Below, one piece after another: positions 44,877 through 53,844 of a DNA stretch of 64,000 nt. The DNA comes from Burkholderiales bacterium (GTDB taxonomy: Bacteria > Pseudomonadota > Gammaproteobacteria > Burkholderiales > Burkholderiaceae_C). How positions within the stretch are numbered: position 1 is the stretch's first letter; each line of letters starts with the position of its first letter. The stretch lies in the NCBI GenBank assembly GCA_028868855.1, contig JAGWTR010000002.1, positions 310,001 to 374,000 on the forward strand. The letters are read 5' to 3'. Position numbers and translations under genes: made by a program. Under the pieces are notes generated by a model. That model did no database searches and was not told where the DNA came from. It saw nothing but the letters and a program-made list of their open reading frames with translations.

Positions 44877-46685
44877 TCAGGGGGGGCGCAGGCCGAGCTT
44901 GAAGGCGATCATCGCCCTCAGTTTGGTGGGCGCCACCGGCTTGACCAGCAGGTGGAAGTTGTACTTGGCAGCGTTCGCTTCGTGGCCCGTCATGGTGCTG
45001 CCCGTCACCATGATGGCCGGCAGGTCCAAGCCAAAGCATTCGCGCAGGGCTTTGATGGCGTCCACCCCCGTTTTCTGTTCGGGCAGCCGGTAGTCCACGA
45101 TCAGCAGGTCGGGTTTGTCGGTGGTGCTGCGCGCCCAGGCTTCGACGTTCGCCACGGTGTCAAAGGCGCTCACCGTGGCCCCCCAGCCTTTGAGCAAGAT
45201 TTGCAGGCCTTCCAGCACGGCCAACTCGTCTTCCACGACCACGATGTGGCGGCGATCGAGCGTCACGCCCAACAAGGGTTTGGTCGGGATGCCGGTGCTT
45301 TGAAGTCGCGATGCACGGCCTACTGGCAGTAGCACGGTGAACACGGTGCCATGTCCCACCCTGGAACGAAGGGTCAGCGGCGCATGCATCAGGTCGGTCA
45401 GTCGTTTGACGATGGCCAGGCCCAGGCCCAGGCCTTTGCGGTGATGCGGCTCCAGCGGGCGGCCGCTGTGTGTCTGATAGAACTCGTCAAAGATCCGACC
45501 CTGCTCGTTTTCGGCAATGCCAATCCCGGAGTCCCAGACCTGCAGGCTCAATTGTTTGCCGCGCAGGCGGCAGGTCACCAGCACGCCGCCGTCTTCCGTG
45601 TAGCGAATGGCGTTGGACACCAGATTGCGCAAAACGCGCTCAAGCAACATCGGGTCCGCATAGACGTGGTGTTGCCCGCCTCGAAAACTCAGCATCAGCC
45701 CCTTCTCAAACGCCGTGGGCTCGAAGGTCAGGCGGATGCGGTTGAACAAATCCTGCATTGAAAAGTGTTCTGCCTGGACGTCAACCGCTCCGGTGTCGAT
45801 CTTGGTGATGTCCAGCAGTTCGCTGAACAGGCCTTCCAGTGCATCCACTGAACTGTTGATGCTGTTGACGAGGTGAATGACTTCTTCATCCTTGCTGCGC
45901 TGGCGCAAGGCTTCGGCGAACAGGCCCATGGCGTGAAGGGGTTGGCGCAGGTCGTGGCTGGCAGCGGCAAAGAACTGGGTTTTGGCGCGGTTGGCGGTTT
46001 CCGCCAGACGCTGGGCGTGTTCGGCCAGGGCCATTTCGCCGCCGAGCTTGATCGCCAGGTCTTGTGTCTGCAACTTGAGTTTGACCATTTCGCCAAATAC
46101 GTTGCGAAAGGCCCATCCCAAGGACAGGACGCAAACTCCGATCAGGCACCAGATGCCGGCCATTTGCAGGTCATGGGGCTGGCCGTGCATGGCGGTGCGT
46201 ACGATCATGGGAATGAAGTAGAAAGCCATGCACGACAGGAACAGTCGGATGTTCATGGCCATGTAGGGTACGGCGCCGATCGCGAAGGAATAGATGATCA
46301 ACATGAGCGCTGTGCGCTCGAAGGTGCCGCCATAGTCGTAGAACAGCATGGCACCGATGCTCCACAAGGCCGATCCGACCAGGGCTCCGATGTTCCAGCG
46401 GAGCAGCCAACGGGCGTGGTCGACGTGTTCTGCGTCTTGCTGAACGGCTTTTTCGAATCCGTACATGCCTGCCAGTCGGGCAAACCACATGACGGCAAAA
46501 GCGCCGGCCCAGCTCCAAAGCAGCGCGTGCGGAACGTGCTTCCAGTACATCGCGGTGCTCACCACCATGCCCAAGCAATGGCCGAAAAGCGCGGCCCCGG
46601 TTTGGTTGTAGAGGTAGTGGGTGGTGTCAGGAACCTGAGCCGCTCGGCTTGGGTTGGATGATTTGGGTGCCGGCTCCGCTGTCAT
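44877..46685 (-). CDS. Hybrid sensor histidine kinase with C-terminal receiver domain
   Basis: This 602-residue membrane kinase has about six helices in the first 200 residues with little periplasmic loop, suggesting it senses a membrane or cytoplasmic signal. The HisKA phosphorylation site is FFAAASHDLRQPLHAMG near residue 245. The ATPase domain has N box LVSNAIRYTEDGG, G1 DSGIGIAENEQGRI and GLGLGLAIVKRL. A receiver domain occupies residues 475-600, with the phospho-accepting Asp in LLIVDYRLPEQ and Lys in LLVKPVAPTK. The response-regulator gene ends 3 bp upstream, so the pair is one two-component system. Confidence 0.94.
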   Translation of the reverse strand: MTAEPAPKSSNPSRAAQVPDTTHYLYNQTGAALFGHCLGMVVSTAMYWKHVPHALLWSWAGAFAVMWFARLAGMYGFEKAVQQDAEHVDHARWLLRWNIGALVGSALWSIGAMLFYDYGGTFERTALMLIIYSFAIGAVPYMAMNIRLFLSCMAFYFIPMIVRTAMHGQPHDLQMAGIWCLIGVCVLSLGWAFRNVFGEMVKLKLQTQDLAIKLGGEMALAEHAQRLAETANRAKTQFFAAASHDLRQPLHAMGLFAEALRQRSKDEEVIHLVNSINSSVDALEGLFSELLDITKIDTGAVDVQAEHFSMQDLFNRIRLTFEPTAFEKGLMLSFRGGQHHVYADPMLLERVLRNLVSNAIRYTEDGGVLVTCRLRGKQLSLQVWDSGIGIAENEQGRIFDEFYQTHSGRPLEPHHRKGLGLGLAIVKRLTDLMHAPLTLRSRVGHGTVFTVLLPVGRASRLQSTGIPTKPLLGVTLDRRHIVVVEDELAVLEGLQILLKGWGATVSAFDTVANVEAWARSTTDKPDLLIVDYRLPEQKTGVDAIKALRECFGLDLPAIMVTGSTMTGHEANAAKYNFHLLVKPVAPTKLRAMIAFKLGLRPP

Positions 46686-46688
46686 GGC

Positions 46689-47408
46689 TTATGGTGCGTT
46701 GTTTCGCCAAGCCGAGAACCCGCCTTGCTTTTGCAGGATCTGGCTGACAGCGATCACCGCCTGGGTGCGTGAACTCACGCCCAGGGACCGCAGTACCGCC
46801 GCGACGTGGTCTTTGACGGTTTCCACCGACAGGTTTAATTCACGGGCGATCAGTTTGTTGGGCTGGCCTTTGAGCAACAGCGCCAGCACGTCGCACTGTC
46901 GGGGTGTCAGGCCTAACTGAGCCAGGGGCGGTGTGTTCTGGAAGCCTGCCGCCACTGCTTCGCGCTGGATTCGGTGGAGGGGGTCGGTGGCGGATGTGTT
47001 TGGGCTGAGCGGGGAGCCCATGCTCATGGGTGGCACATAGACGCCCCCCGACATGACTTGTTGAAGGGCAGAGATCAGGGTGTCGTTGGACGCCCGTTTG
47101 GGCACGAAACCCATCGCGCCCATGTCGATGGCACGGATCACGTCGCTGGTGCGGTCCGAGGCGGAAATCACCACCACGGGCAAGGCCGGGTAATTGGTGC
47201 GCAGTTCCGCCAGTAACTCGAAGCCATCGTCTTCGCCCAGGTGCAAGTCCAGCAGCACCAGGTCGTGGTGGGTGTCCTCGCGCAGCGCCGTGCGCGCCGT
47301 CTGTGCGTTGGAGGCCGTCGCGACGGAAACGTTGTCGCCCAGGCCTTTGATGACAGATTGCAAGGCGGACAGGATCAGCGGGTGGTCGTCGATCAGCAAG
47401 ACCTTCAT
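46689..47408 (-). CDS. LuxR/NarL-family response regulator
   Basis: This 239-residue regulator has a receiver domain (MKVLLIDDHPLILSAL, phospho-Asp in LVLLDLHLGEDDG near residue 56, Lys in GFVPKRAS) and a C-terminal LuxR helix-turn-helix (LGLTPRQCDVLALLLKGQPNKLIARELNLSVETVKDHVAAVLRSL). The start at 47408 is preferred to 47567 because the receiver begins exactly there and AAGGAA is well placed upstream. It lies directly upstream of the hybrid kinase, its probable partner. Targets are unknown; the adjacent chemoreceptor is not clearly linked. Confidence 0.95.
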   Translation of the reverse strand: MKVLLIDDHPLILSALQSVIKGLGDNVSVATASNAQTARTALREDTHHDLVLLDLHLGEDDGFELLAELRTNYPALPVVVISASDRTSDVIRAIDMGAMGFVPKRASNDTLISALQQVMSGGVYVPPMSMGSPLSPNTSATDPLHRIQREAVAAGFQNTPPLAQLGLTPRQCDVLALLLKGQPNKLIARELNLSVETVKDHVAAVLRSLGVSSRTQAVIAVSQILQKQGGFSAWRNNAP

Positions 47409-47466
47409 GAAAGTTCCTTGATTTGTCCCTGATTCAGGGTTATGTGTCGCTTGGTGTTTTTGGGGA

Positions 47467-47840
47467 TCATAGGGCACGGTGCCCGGCCCATCCCAAGGGG
47501 CTGTCCAATAAGCGCGTGTCACCGGACTTGACCGTGCCGCGCTCCAGCCATTCGAGACAGGCGCCATCGGCCACCTTGGCGACCAACGCCTGTTGGGCTA
47601 GTTCGCCCGCACTGCGGTAAAAGCGCGTGGCGCCTGGCGTGGTGATCAGGGCATGGCTACCTGGGCGCCTCCCACCATGCCGCCAGGCGGGTGCACGAGC
47701 ACGTGGTGGCAAACCGCGTCGCCTTCGGGATAGAGACGTTGCAAGACGCGCAAGGGGCCGCCGTGCAGGTCGTGTGCGATCGTGCGTTGGCCGTCAAGGC
47801 AGAGTAGTTCAGGGTCAGGTGTCCAAGCCAGCTCATGTGG
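47467..47840 (-). pseudogene. ureD: ureD (urease accessory protein) remnant with deletions and a frameshift
   Basis: Two minus-strand frames together read as a broken UreD. The first frame gives [21 protein letters not shown] through [13 protein letters not shown], the UreD N terminus. It then breaks near 47670 and the match resumes in another frame with [20 protein letters not shown] and [10 protein letters not shown], so about 12 residues are missing and the frame is lost. After EWL the sequence jumps to [25 protein letters not shown], which matches a segment roughly 100 residues later in intact UreD, indicating an in-frame internal deletion. A stop follows. No other urease gene is in the window. 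The 280 bp from 47841 to the chemoreceptor start show no gene. Confidence 0.85.
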
Positions 47841-48124
47841 GGGTTTCGCCGATTCGTGACAGCCACAAGGCCAAGGCGACATGAACAAGATCCTGGGGCG
47901 CTGCGGCAATCCAGGAGATCCGATGATTGGGCCAATTCAAAATCGACTGGATGCACCAAAAAATGGCAGATGAACCTGGTTTTTAGTAGGCTATTTCGGG
48001 TAACGGCGGGTGCTCCATGAGGCTATGGTGTCGCCTGACCTTGCGAGAGTTCGGAAATGCCGGATGGCAAGGCAAGGGCCGCATGCGCTCCCGGCTCTAG
48101 GAGTGCCTTTTAGGTGGCACGGGC

Positions 48125-49669
48125 ATGTTGAATCTCGATCAATTCAAACTAGGGCGGCGGCTAGGGCTGGGCTTCGGTGTGGTTCTGGTGCTGGCGGCGG
48201 TGATTGCCCTGGTCGGCTGGGTTCGTCTGGCCGAGACTGTGCATGACATTGATCTCAATGCGACGGTTCAGGAGCGCGCGACGTCGGCCCTCCAATGGGA
48301 AGGCTTGACGCTGCTCAATGTCAACCGCACGCTCGCCATTGCGCAGGCCGGGGGGCTCAAAGAGGTGAAAGACCACTTCGCGCCATTGATCAAGGAAACC
48401 TCGTCCCAGATCAGCGCGATACAAAAACGACTGGAAGACAGCGCGGCCACTCCCGAGGAGACGGCTCAGTTTGCGGACATCGCAGCCAAACGCAAGATTT
48501 ATGTGACTGCGCGTGATTCCATTTTTTCATTCCTGGAGATGGAGGATCCTGGCGCCAAAGAGGCCTTGAGCAGCCAGTTGCTCCCGGCGGCCCAACACTA
48601 CCTCGCGGCCATCAATGCTTACCACGTGGCCCAGCGCAAGGCCGCAGACGACCAATCCAGCCAGACGCATGCGACAGTGGGGCGCGCGAAACTGCTGCTG
48701 GTCCTGTTGGCCGTGATGTGTCTGCTGCTGGGTTCGGCTTGCGCCTGGGGCATCACACGTTCAGTGGTCGAGCCGCTGCGCCGCTTGGTGTCGGCCACCC
48801 GCGTCATTGCCAAGGGCGACTTGTCGCAGCGTCTGGAGATGGATGGACGCGACGAGTTGTCCGACTTGGGGCGCAGCTTGGAAGAGATGCAGCAGTCCTT
48901 GCGTGACATCGTCGGTGAGGTCCGCCATTCCACCGATTCGATCAAAACGGCCAGCGACGAGGTGGCTGTTGGCAGCCAGGATCTGTCGGCTCGCACCGAG
49001 CAGGCCGCAGCCAACTTGGAAGAAACCGCGTCCACGATGGAGCAAATTTCCGGAACGGTCCGGCACACGGCGGATGCCGCGCGGTCGGCCAATCAACTGG
49101 CGGCGGGGGCTGCACAGGCGGCGACCCAGGGAGGGGAGGTCGTCTCGCAGGTGATCGCCACCATGGACGACATCACGCAAAGTTCCAAGCGAATCGTCGA
49201 CATCATTGCGGTCATCGACGGTATTGCATTTCAAACCAACATCCTGGCCTTGAACGCGGCGGTGGAAGCGGCGCGTGCTGGCGAACAGGGGCGTGGTTTT
49301 GCCGTGGTGGCCGCCGAAGTGCGGGCCCTGGCCCAGCGCGCTGGCGCGGCAGCCAAGGAGATCAAAACCCTGATCGGCGCATCCAGCGAGCGGGTTGACG
49401 CTGGGGCCTCTCTGGTTCAGCAGGCGGGCGCATCCATGACGGACATTGTGGACTCGGTCAAGCGCGTGGCCGACATCATTGGCGAGATCATGTCGGCCTC
49501 AACTGAGCAGTCCGAGGGCATCAGCCAGGTCAACACGGCGGTTTCTCAACTTGACACCATGACTCAGCAAAATGCCTCGCTGGTGGAGGAGTCCGCGGCC
49601 GCCGCTGAAAGCCTGAAGGATCAGGCCGTCAAGCTGTCCGAGGTGGTGTCGGTGTTCAAGCTGGCGTGA
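48125..49669 (+). CDS. Methyl-accepting chemotaxis protein
   Basis: This 514-residue chemoreceptor has a first helix at residues 14-33, a periplasmic four-helix-bundle-type sensor to about residue 185, a second helix ([20 protein letters not shown]), a HAMP domain and a cytoplasmic signalling domain. The hairpin tip [42 protein letters not shown] is fully conserved. The C terminus ends SVFKLA with no NWETF-type tether for CheR. It is monocistronic and no chemotaxis kinase genes are adjacent. The ligand is unknown. Confidence 0.95.
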   Translation: MLNLDQFKLGRRLGLGFGVVLVLAAVIALVGWVRLAETVHDIDLNATVQERATSALQWEGLTLLNVNRTLAIAQAGGLKEVKDHFAPLIKETSSQISAIQKRLEDSAATPEETAQFADIAAKRKIYVTARDSIFSFLEMEDPGAKEALSSQLLPAAQHYLAAINAYHVAQRKAADDQSSQTHATVGRAKLLLVLLAVMCLLLGSACAWGITRSVVEPLRRLVSATRVIAKGDLSQRLEMDGRDELSDLGRSLEEMQQSLRDIVGEVRHSTDSIKTASDEVAVGSQDLSARTEQAAANLEETASTMEQISGTVRHTADAARSANQLAAGAAQAATQGGEVVSQVIATMDDITQSSKRIVDIIAVIDGIAFQTNILALNAAVEAARAGEQGRGFAVVAAEVRALAQRAGAAAKEIKTLIGASSERVDAGASLVQQAGASMTDIVDSVKRVADIIGEIMSASTEQSEGISQVNTAVSQLDTMTQQNASLVEESAAAAESLKDQAVKLSEVVSVFKLA

Positions 49670-49676
49670 GCGTTAT

Positions 49677-50285
49677 TCACGCTTGACGCGGCGCGTGGCT
49701 AGCGCGCATCAGACTGGCCACAAAGGTATCGAAGGCCGCCAGCAGTGGCGTGTAGCGTTCGGGTGCTGACTCGAGTTGCTGCAGCGCCAGGCAGGTGGCT
49801 TCCAGCGTGGATCGTTGATCCGGGCGATGCGCCTTGCGGATCAGGTATTGCGAGGGCGCCGACGTCTGCAATGCCAAACGCGGCAGTTGATGAAGCATTG
49901 GGTTGAGGTGCAGCATCTTGAGGCTCTTGCGCCAGGTGCCGTCCAGCACCACCAGGCGCACCTGTGCGGGGTCGGCGGGCACGGCGGTCAGTGGCTGGGG
50001 TGCTGCCTCGGCCTCAGCCTCCGGGGTGGCCGGATAGAGCAACACGTTGACCCGCCCTTTGGCATGCAGCCACCCATGGAGCGCTTGCTGATCGAAGCAC
50101 TCACCCGTGATCAACTCGCTTTTTTCCAGGCTCAGGTGAAGCAAGCGGGCGCTGCCCTTGGCCTGATGCACCTCCAATGGATGCTGCAGGACCAGCACCT
50201 CGGCCTGATTGGGTGTCGGGGTGATCCACTGGCAGATGCAAGCGCTTTGGGGGCGCAGGCAGCGCGGGCACTGCGCTCTGCTCAA
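49677..50285 (-). CDS. DTW-domain tRNA-uridine aminocarboxypropyltransferase
   Basis: This protein of about 202 residues belongs to the DTW (TapT/TuaA) family, which installs the acp group on uridine in tRNA using S-adenosylmethionine. An N-terminal zinc cluster CPRCLRPQSACIC is followed by the signature VVLDGTWRKSLKML (DTW here as D-G-T-W) and the C-terminal YLIRKAHRPDQRSTLEA. The ORF-track start at 50594 lies deep inside pepD. A TTG at 50285 overlaps the pepD stop by 4 bp and yields MSRAQCPRC, the expected N terminus; a GTG at 50291 is the alternative. It is cotranscribed with pepD. Confidence 0.85.
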   Translation of the reverse strand: MSRAQCPRCLRPQSACICQWITPTPNQAEVLVLQHPLEVHQAKGSARLLHLSLEKSELITGECFDQQALHGWLHAKGRVNVLLYPATPEAEAEAAPQPLTAVPADPAQVRLVVLDGTWRKSLKMLHLNPMLHQLPRLALQTSAPSQYLIRKAHRPDQRSTLEATCLALQQLESAPERYTPLLAAFDTFVASLMRASHAPRQA

Positions 50286-51733
50286 GCGCACGCGTGCGCG
50301 GCCAGGATGGCGCTCAGCAGTTGCCAGGTGCGCTCCACCGAGGCCACGTCCACCGATTCGCCCGGGGCATGCGCGCCGCGAATGGTCGGCCCGAAGGACA
50401 CGATGTCCATGCCCGGGTACTTGGCTGCGATGATGCCGCACTCCAGTCCGGCGTGGATGACCTGCACGGTTGAGGAGGTGCCGAACTCGCGCTGGTACAC
50501 CTGCTGGCAGCGCTTGAGCAGCGCAGAGTCGGGGTTCGGCGTCCAGCCCGGGTACTGGCCGGATGTTTCGGCTGCGGTGTCCGACAGTGCCCACAGGCTG
50601 GCGATCTCATCGGCCAAGGCCTGGCTGCCGCTGTCCAGCAGAGAGCGCACCATGAAGTTGCAGGAACCTCCCGTGGCTTGCAGCTCCACCATGCCGAGGT
50701 TGTTCGAGGTTTCGACGACACCGGGCACGCACTGGCTCATGCGTCGCACGCCATGCGGTGCGGCATGCAGGCTGTTCAGCCACACGGTCTGCTCAACCGG
50801 CGACAGCACCTGCGCGGCGGACGTGGGCTGCGAGTTCAGACTCAAGCCAGGTTCGACGCCGGCCAGCTCTTGCGTCAGCAAGGCTTGCCAGTGGGCCAGG
50901 GCATCGGCCAGTGGCGCGCCAAGCCCAGTCGGCAGGGCGATCACGGCATGTGCCTCTCGGGGCAGGGCGTTGCGGGCCGTGCCGCCTTTCAGTTCGGCCA
51001 GACGCACGGGGTGGTGCCGGGCCAGGTCCTGCAGCACGCGCACCAACAGCTTGATGGCGTTGCCGCGCCCTTCATGGATGTTGATGCCCGAGTGACCGCC
51101 GCGCAACCCGCGCAGGCTAATGCGCCAACATTCATGCCCGTCGGGCAAGGCGCGCGCGCTGCCGGGTCGTGCGACGTTCACGTCCATGCCTCCAGCGCAG
51201 CCGAGGTAGAACTCGCCCCATTCCTCGGTGTCCAGGTTCAGCATCAGGCGGCCTTGCAACACGTCGCTGGCCAGGCCCAGGGCGCCGCCCATGCCGGCTT
51301 CTTCATCGACGGTGAATAACGCCTCAATGGGGCCGTGCAGCAGCGCAGTGTCTTCCAGCACGGCCAGGATCAAGGCCACGCCGATGCCGTTGTCCGCGCC
51401 CAGCGTCGTGTCTTCGGCCACCAGGAATCCGTCGTCGAGCAGCACCGCGCGAATCGGGTCGCGCGAGAAGTCATGCATCGAGTCGCTGTTTTTCTGGCAG
51501 ACCATGTCCAGATGGCCTTGCAGCACGATGCCAGGCGCGCGCTCGCAGCCGGTGCTGGCGGGCTTGCGGACGATCAGGTTGCCGGCCAGGTCCACCTGGG
51601 TCGCCAGGCCTTGGTTGGTGGCCCAGTGCTGCAGGTGCGCGCGCAAGGCGTCTTCCTGTTTGGATTGGCGAGGGATGCGGCACAGCGTGTCGAAGTGCGC
51701 CCAGACGGCGGGTGGTTGCAGGTCGTTGAACAT
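50282..51733 (-). CDS. pepD: Aminoacyl-histidine dipeptidase (M20C)
   Basis: This 483-residue zinc peptidase cleaves dipeptides such as carnosine-type Xaa-His. Conserved metal-binding parts are LQGHLDMVCQK near residue 80, TTLGADNGIGVALILAVLED near residue 115 and FTVDEEAGMGGALGL near residue 145. LVRSLLDSG and the C-terminal HAGLECGIIAAKYPGMDIVSFGPTIRGAHAPGE close the fold. Its start overlaps the stop of the VOC gene by 1 bp, and its stop overlaps the DTW gene, so all three form one transcription unit. Confidence 0.95.
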   Translation of the reverse strand: MFNDLQPPAVWAHFDTLCRIPRQSKQEDALRAHLQHWATNQGLATQVDLAGNLIVRKPASTGCERAPGIVLQGHLDMVCQKNSDSMHDFSRDPIRAVLLDDGFLVAEDTTLGADNGIGVALILAVLEDTALLHGPIEALFTVDEEAGMGGALGLASDVLQGRLMLNLDTEEWGEFYLGCAGGMDVNVARPGSARALPDGHECWRISLRGLRGGHSGINIHEGRGNAIKLLVRVLQDLARHHPVRLAELKGGTARNALPREAHAVIALPTGLGAPLADALAHWQALLTQELAGVEPGLSLNSQPTSAAQVLSPVEQTVWLNSLHAAPHGVRRMSQCVPGVVETSNNLGMVELQATGGSCNFMVRSLLDSGSQALADEIASLWALSDTAAETSGQYPGWTPNPDSALLKRCQQVYQREFGTSSTVQVIHAGLECGIIAAKYPGMDIVSFGPTIRGAHAPGESVDVASVERTWQLLSAILAAHACA

Positions 51734-52098
51734 CAGCGGATGGCGGTTTTGTCAAAGAGTGGGTTCTCGATGATGCCCAAGCGGTTGCCGAAGGGGTCCT
51801 GGACAGCGCCCACTTTGATCCCCTCGCCAACCTCCTTGACCGGCTCCAGTTCGGTGGCGCCCAGTGCAATGAGGCGCATATACGCCGACGCCGCATTGGC
51901 GACACCCCACAGGGCTTGCGTGCCCGTGATGCCGGGCGTCGCATGGGGGTCGAGCCCCAGTTCAAAGCCACCGACCGAGAAGCCGACGTAGAAAGGTTGG
52001 TCGAAATAGGGCTGAAGCCCCAAGACCTCGGCGTACCACTTCTTGGCGGCGGCGAGGTCGGGGGCAGGGTAGATGGCGGTGCGCAGGCCGAGGATCAT
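51733..52098 (-). CDS. VOC-superfamily (glyoxalase/bleomycin-resistance-like) protein
   Basis: This 121-residue protein has the paired beta-alpha-beta-beta-beta pattern of the vicinal oxygen chelate fold: LRTAIYPAPDLAAAKKWYAEVLGLQPYFDQPFYVGFSVGGFELGL, then the second module ending FGNRLGIIENP. Members include glyoxalases, dioxygenases and antibiotic-binding proteins, and the active-site residues here do not point to one. It is the first gene of the unit with pepD and the DTW gene (1-bp overlap with pepD). Confidence 0.88.
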   Translation of the reverse strand: MILGLRTAIYPAPDLAAAKKWYAEVLGLQPYFDQPFYVGFSVGGFELGLDPHATPGITGTQALWGVANAASAYMRLIALGATELEPVKEVGEGIKVGAVQDPFGNRLGIIENPLFDKTAIR

Positions 52099-52254
52099 GG
52101 GAGCCTCCTGTGGGTGAAGGTTGGCATCATTCCAATGTGGCGTTGACCGGAAATTCTCGCTGCGACTTGAGCTGTGCCGCTTGTCGGGATAAGTACCGGC
52201 GTGTGGTCGACGTCAGTTCTCAATGAGCGCGAATTCGGGCGATTGCGTCGCTTG

Positions 52255-52473
52255 CTATTTTTTTTCGCCCATGACGAGCAAGAGGCCGCCGACCACGATT
52301 GCTCCGATGCCCGCCCATATCGGAACATTGACAGTTTCCCTTTCTTTTGCAGAAACTTCAATGGGGCCCAACTTGAAGACGGTCGTGTCCTTTGTATAGC
52401 TAAAGCCGCCGTAGGTTAGGCCAACAACGCCAGCAACGACGAGAGCGAGCGCTACAACTTTGATGGTGTTCAT
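52255..52473 (-). CDS. Small two-helix membrane protein, function unknown
   Basis: This protein of about 72 residues has an N-terminal helix (VVALALVVAGVVGLTYG), a polar middle (KLGPIEVSAKERETVNVP) and a C-terminal helix (IWAGIGAIVVGGLLLVM) ending GEKK. The same layout occurs in small hypothetical proteins of proteobacteria. The start is uncertain: ATG at 52473 gives the most compact form, ATG at 52488 or TTG at 52503 would add 5 or 10 residues. No convincing Shine-Dalgarno is visible. It is isolated by about 100-150 bp on each side. Confidence 0.6.
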   Translation of the reverse strand: MNTIKVVALALVVAGVVGLTYGGFSYTKDTTVFKLGPIEVSAKERETVNVPIWAGIGAIVVGGLLLVMGEKK

Positions 52474-52572
52474 GCTGGAAGTGTCCATTTGTTTTTGAAC
52501 CAAAATCTGAGTGTCCCAGACATGGATCCTGTTGCAACTCCTTTGTGAAGGAGCTCAATAATGATGTCGCCG

Positions 52573-53844
52573 TCAGGCCAATAAGTCCAGCAAGGTCCGG
52601 GCGACCACTTTGGTGGCCTTGCGCAAATCGTCCAACACAAGATGCTCATCGGCCCGCTTGGCGTTCGACTCCAACACCGTGCGTGGCCCCGCGCCATAAA
52701 TCACCGCCGGGATGCCGTGGGCGCAATATAGCCGCACGTCAGTGTAGAGCGGGGTGCCGCAGGTGGGGATGGGCTGGCCAAACATCGCCTGACCGTGTTT
52801 TTGAATGGCCGCGACCAGTGGCGCATTGCCCGGTAACGCCTGCAATGACTTGGCCAGCAGCAGGCGTTTCACGTCCACGGTGATGCCGGCAAAGGTGGCC
52901 GCCGCCTCGGCGATGACGCGGCGAATGTCAGCCTCCACCGCCACCGGGTCTTCTTCGGGGATCATGCGGCGGTCCAGCTTCAGCACCACCTTGCCCGGCA
53001 CCACATTGGTGTTGGTGCCGCCTTCAATGCGCCCCACGTTCAGGTATGGGTGGGTGATGCCCGGCACCTTGGAGGTGATGGCCTGGTAGGCCGTGTTCTG
53101 CGCATACAGGGCGTTGAGGATCGCGACCGCGCCTTGCAGGGCGTCCACTCCGGTGTGCGGTATGGCCGCGTGCGCCATCTGGCCGTGCACGGTCACTTCC
53201 ATTTGCAGGCAGCCGTTGTGGGCGGTGACCACCTCGTGGCTGAAGCCTGCGGCGATCAACAGATCGGGCTTGGTTAGGCCATGTTTGAGCAACCAGCCGG
53301 GACCGAGTTCGCCGCCGAATTCTTCGTCGTAGGTGAAGTGCAGTTCGACCGTGCCTTGCAGCTTGGGTGCAGCGGCTTGGACGGCCAGGGCTTCCAGCGC
53401 ACGCAGGGCAAAGCTGTAGGTGGCGAAGTCGCTTTTGCTGACGGCACTGGCGCGGCCATACAGTTTGCCGTCAGCCACTTCGCCCCCATAGGGGGCGTGC
53501 GTCCAGCCTTCGCCGGGAGGGACCACGTCGCCATGGGCGTTGAGCGCCACGGTGAGGCCGCCTTCGGGTTGGGCGCCGAAACGGCGGCGCACGATGAGGT
53601 TGGTCAGGCTGCTCAAGCCATAGGACTTGACGTCGGCGTCTGCCACGGGGTGTTGTTCGGCCTGCCAGCCAAAGGTGCTCAACAGTTCGGCGGTGCGTTG
53701 GGCGTGGGGCGTGTTGTTGCCGGGCGGGGTGTCGGTGGGTACTTGCACCAGGGCCTGCAGAAAACGCACCTCTTCATCAAAATGTGCGTCGATCCAGGCG
53801 TCCATGGCTTCGTACTGGGCATCGTGAGGGGAAGGGGCGGTCAT
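52573..53844 (-). CDS. M20-family metallohydrolase, coupled to the allantoate amidohydrolase fusion
   Basis: This 423-residue zinc hydrolase belongs to the ArgE/DapE/ACY1 group. The first metal site is in VALNAHGDVVPPGEGW near residue 97, the second in FTYDEEFGGELGPGWLLKHG near residue 175, and HTGVDALQGAV marks the dimerisation domain. The start at 53844 (MTAPSPHD) overlaps the fusion stop by 4 bp; the ORF-track start lies 99 codons inside that gene. Because it is the last gene in the ureide operon, it may act on ureidoglycolate, a carbamoylated intermediate or an amino-acid by-product. That is inference; general acylase activity is also possible. Confidence 0.88.
   Translation of the reverse strand: MTAPSPHDAQYEAMDAWIDAHFDEEVRFLQALVQVPTDTPPGNNTPHAQRTAELLSTFGWQAEQHPVADADVKSYGLSSLTNLIVRRRFGAQPEGGLTVALNAHGDVVPPGEGWTHAPYGGEVADGKLYGRASAVSKSDFATYSFALRALEALAVQAAAPKLQGTVELHFTYDEEFGGELGPGWLLKHGLTKPDLLIAAGFSHEVVTAHNGCLQMEVTVHGQMAHAAIPHTGVDALQGAVAILNALYAQNTAYQAITSKVPGITHPYLNVGRIEGGTNTNVVPGKVVLKLDRRMIPEEDPVAVEADIRRVIAEAAATFAGITVDVKRLLLAKSLQALPGNAPLVAAIQKHGQAMFGQPIPTCGTPLYTDVRLYCAHGIPAVIYGAGPRTVLESNAKRADEHLVLDDLRKATKVVARTLLDLLA

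Noticed and set aside
44864-44882. Hairpin CCCTGA/TCAGGG between the convergent nitronate monooxygenase and kinase genes
   Set aside because: It has a short stem, includes the kinase stop codon and has no T run, so it is not supported as a terminator.
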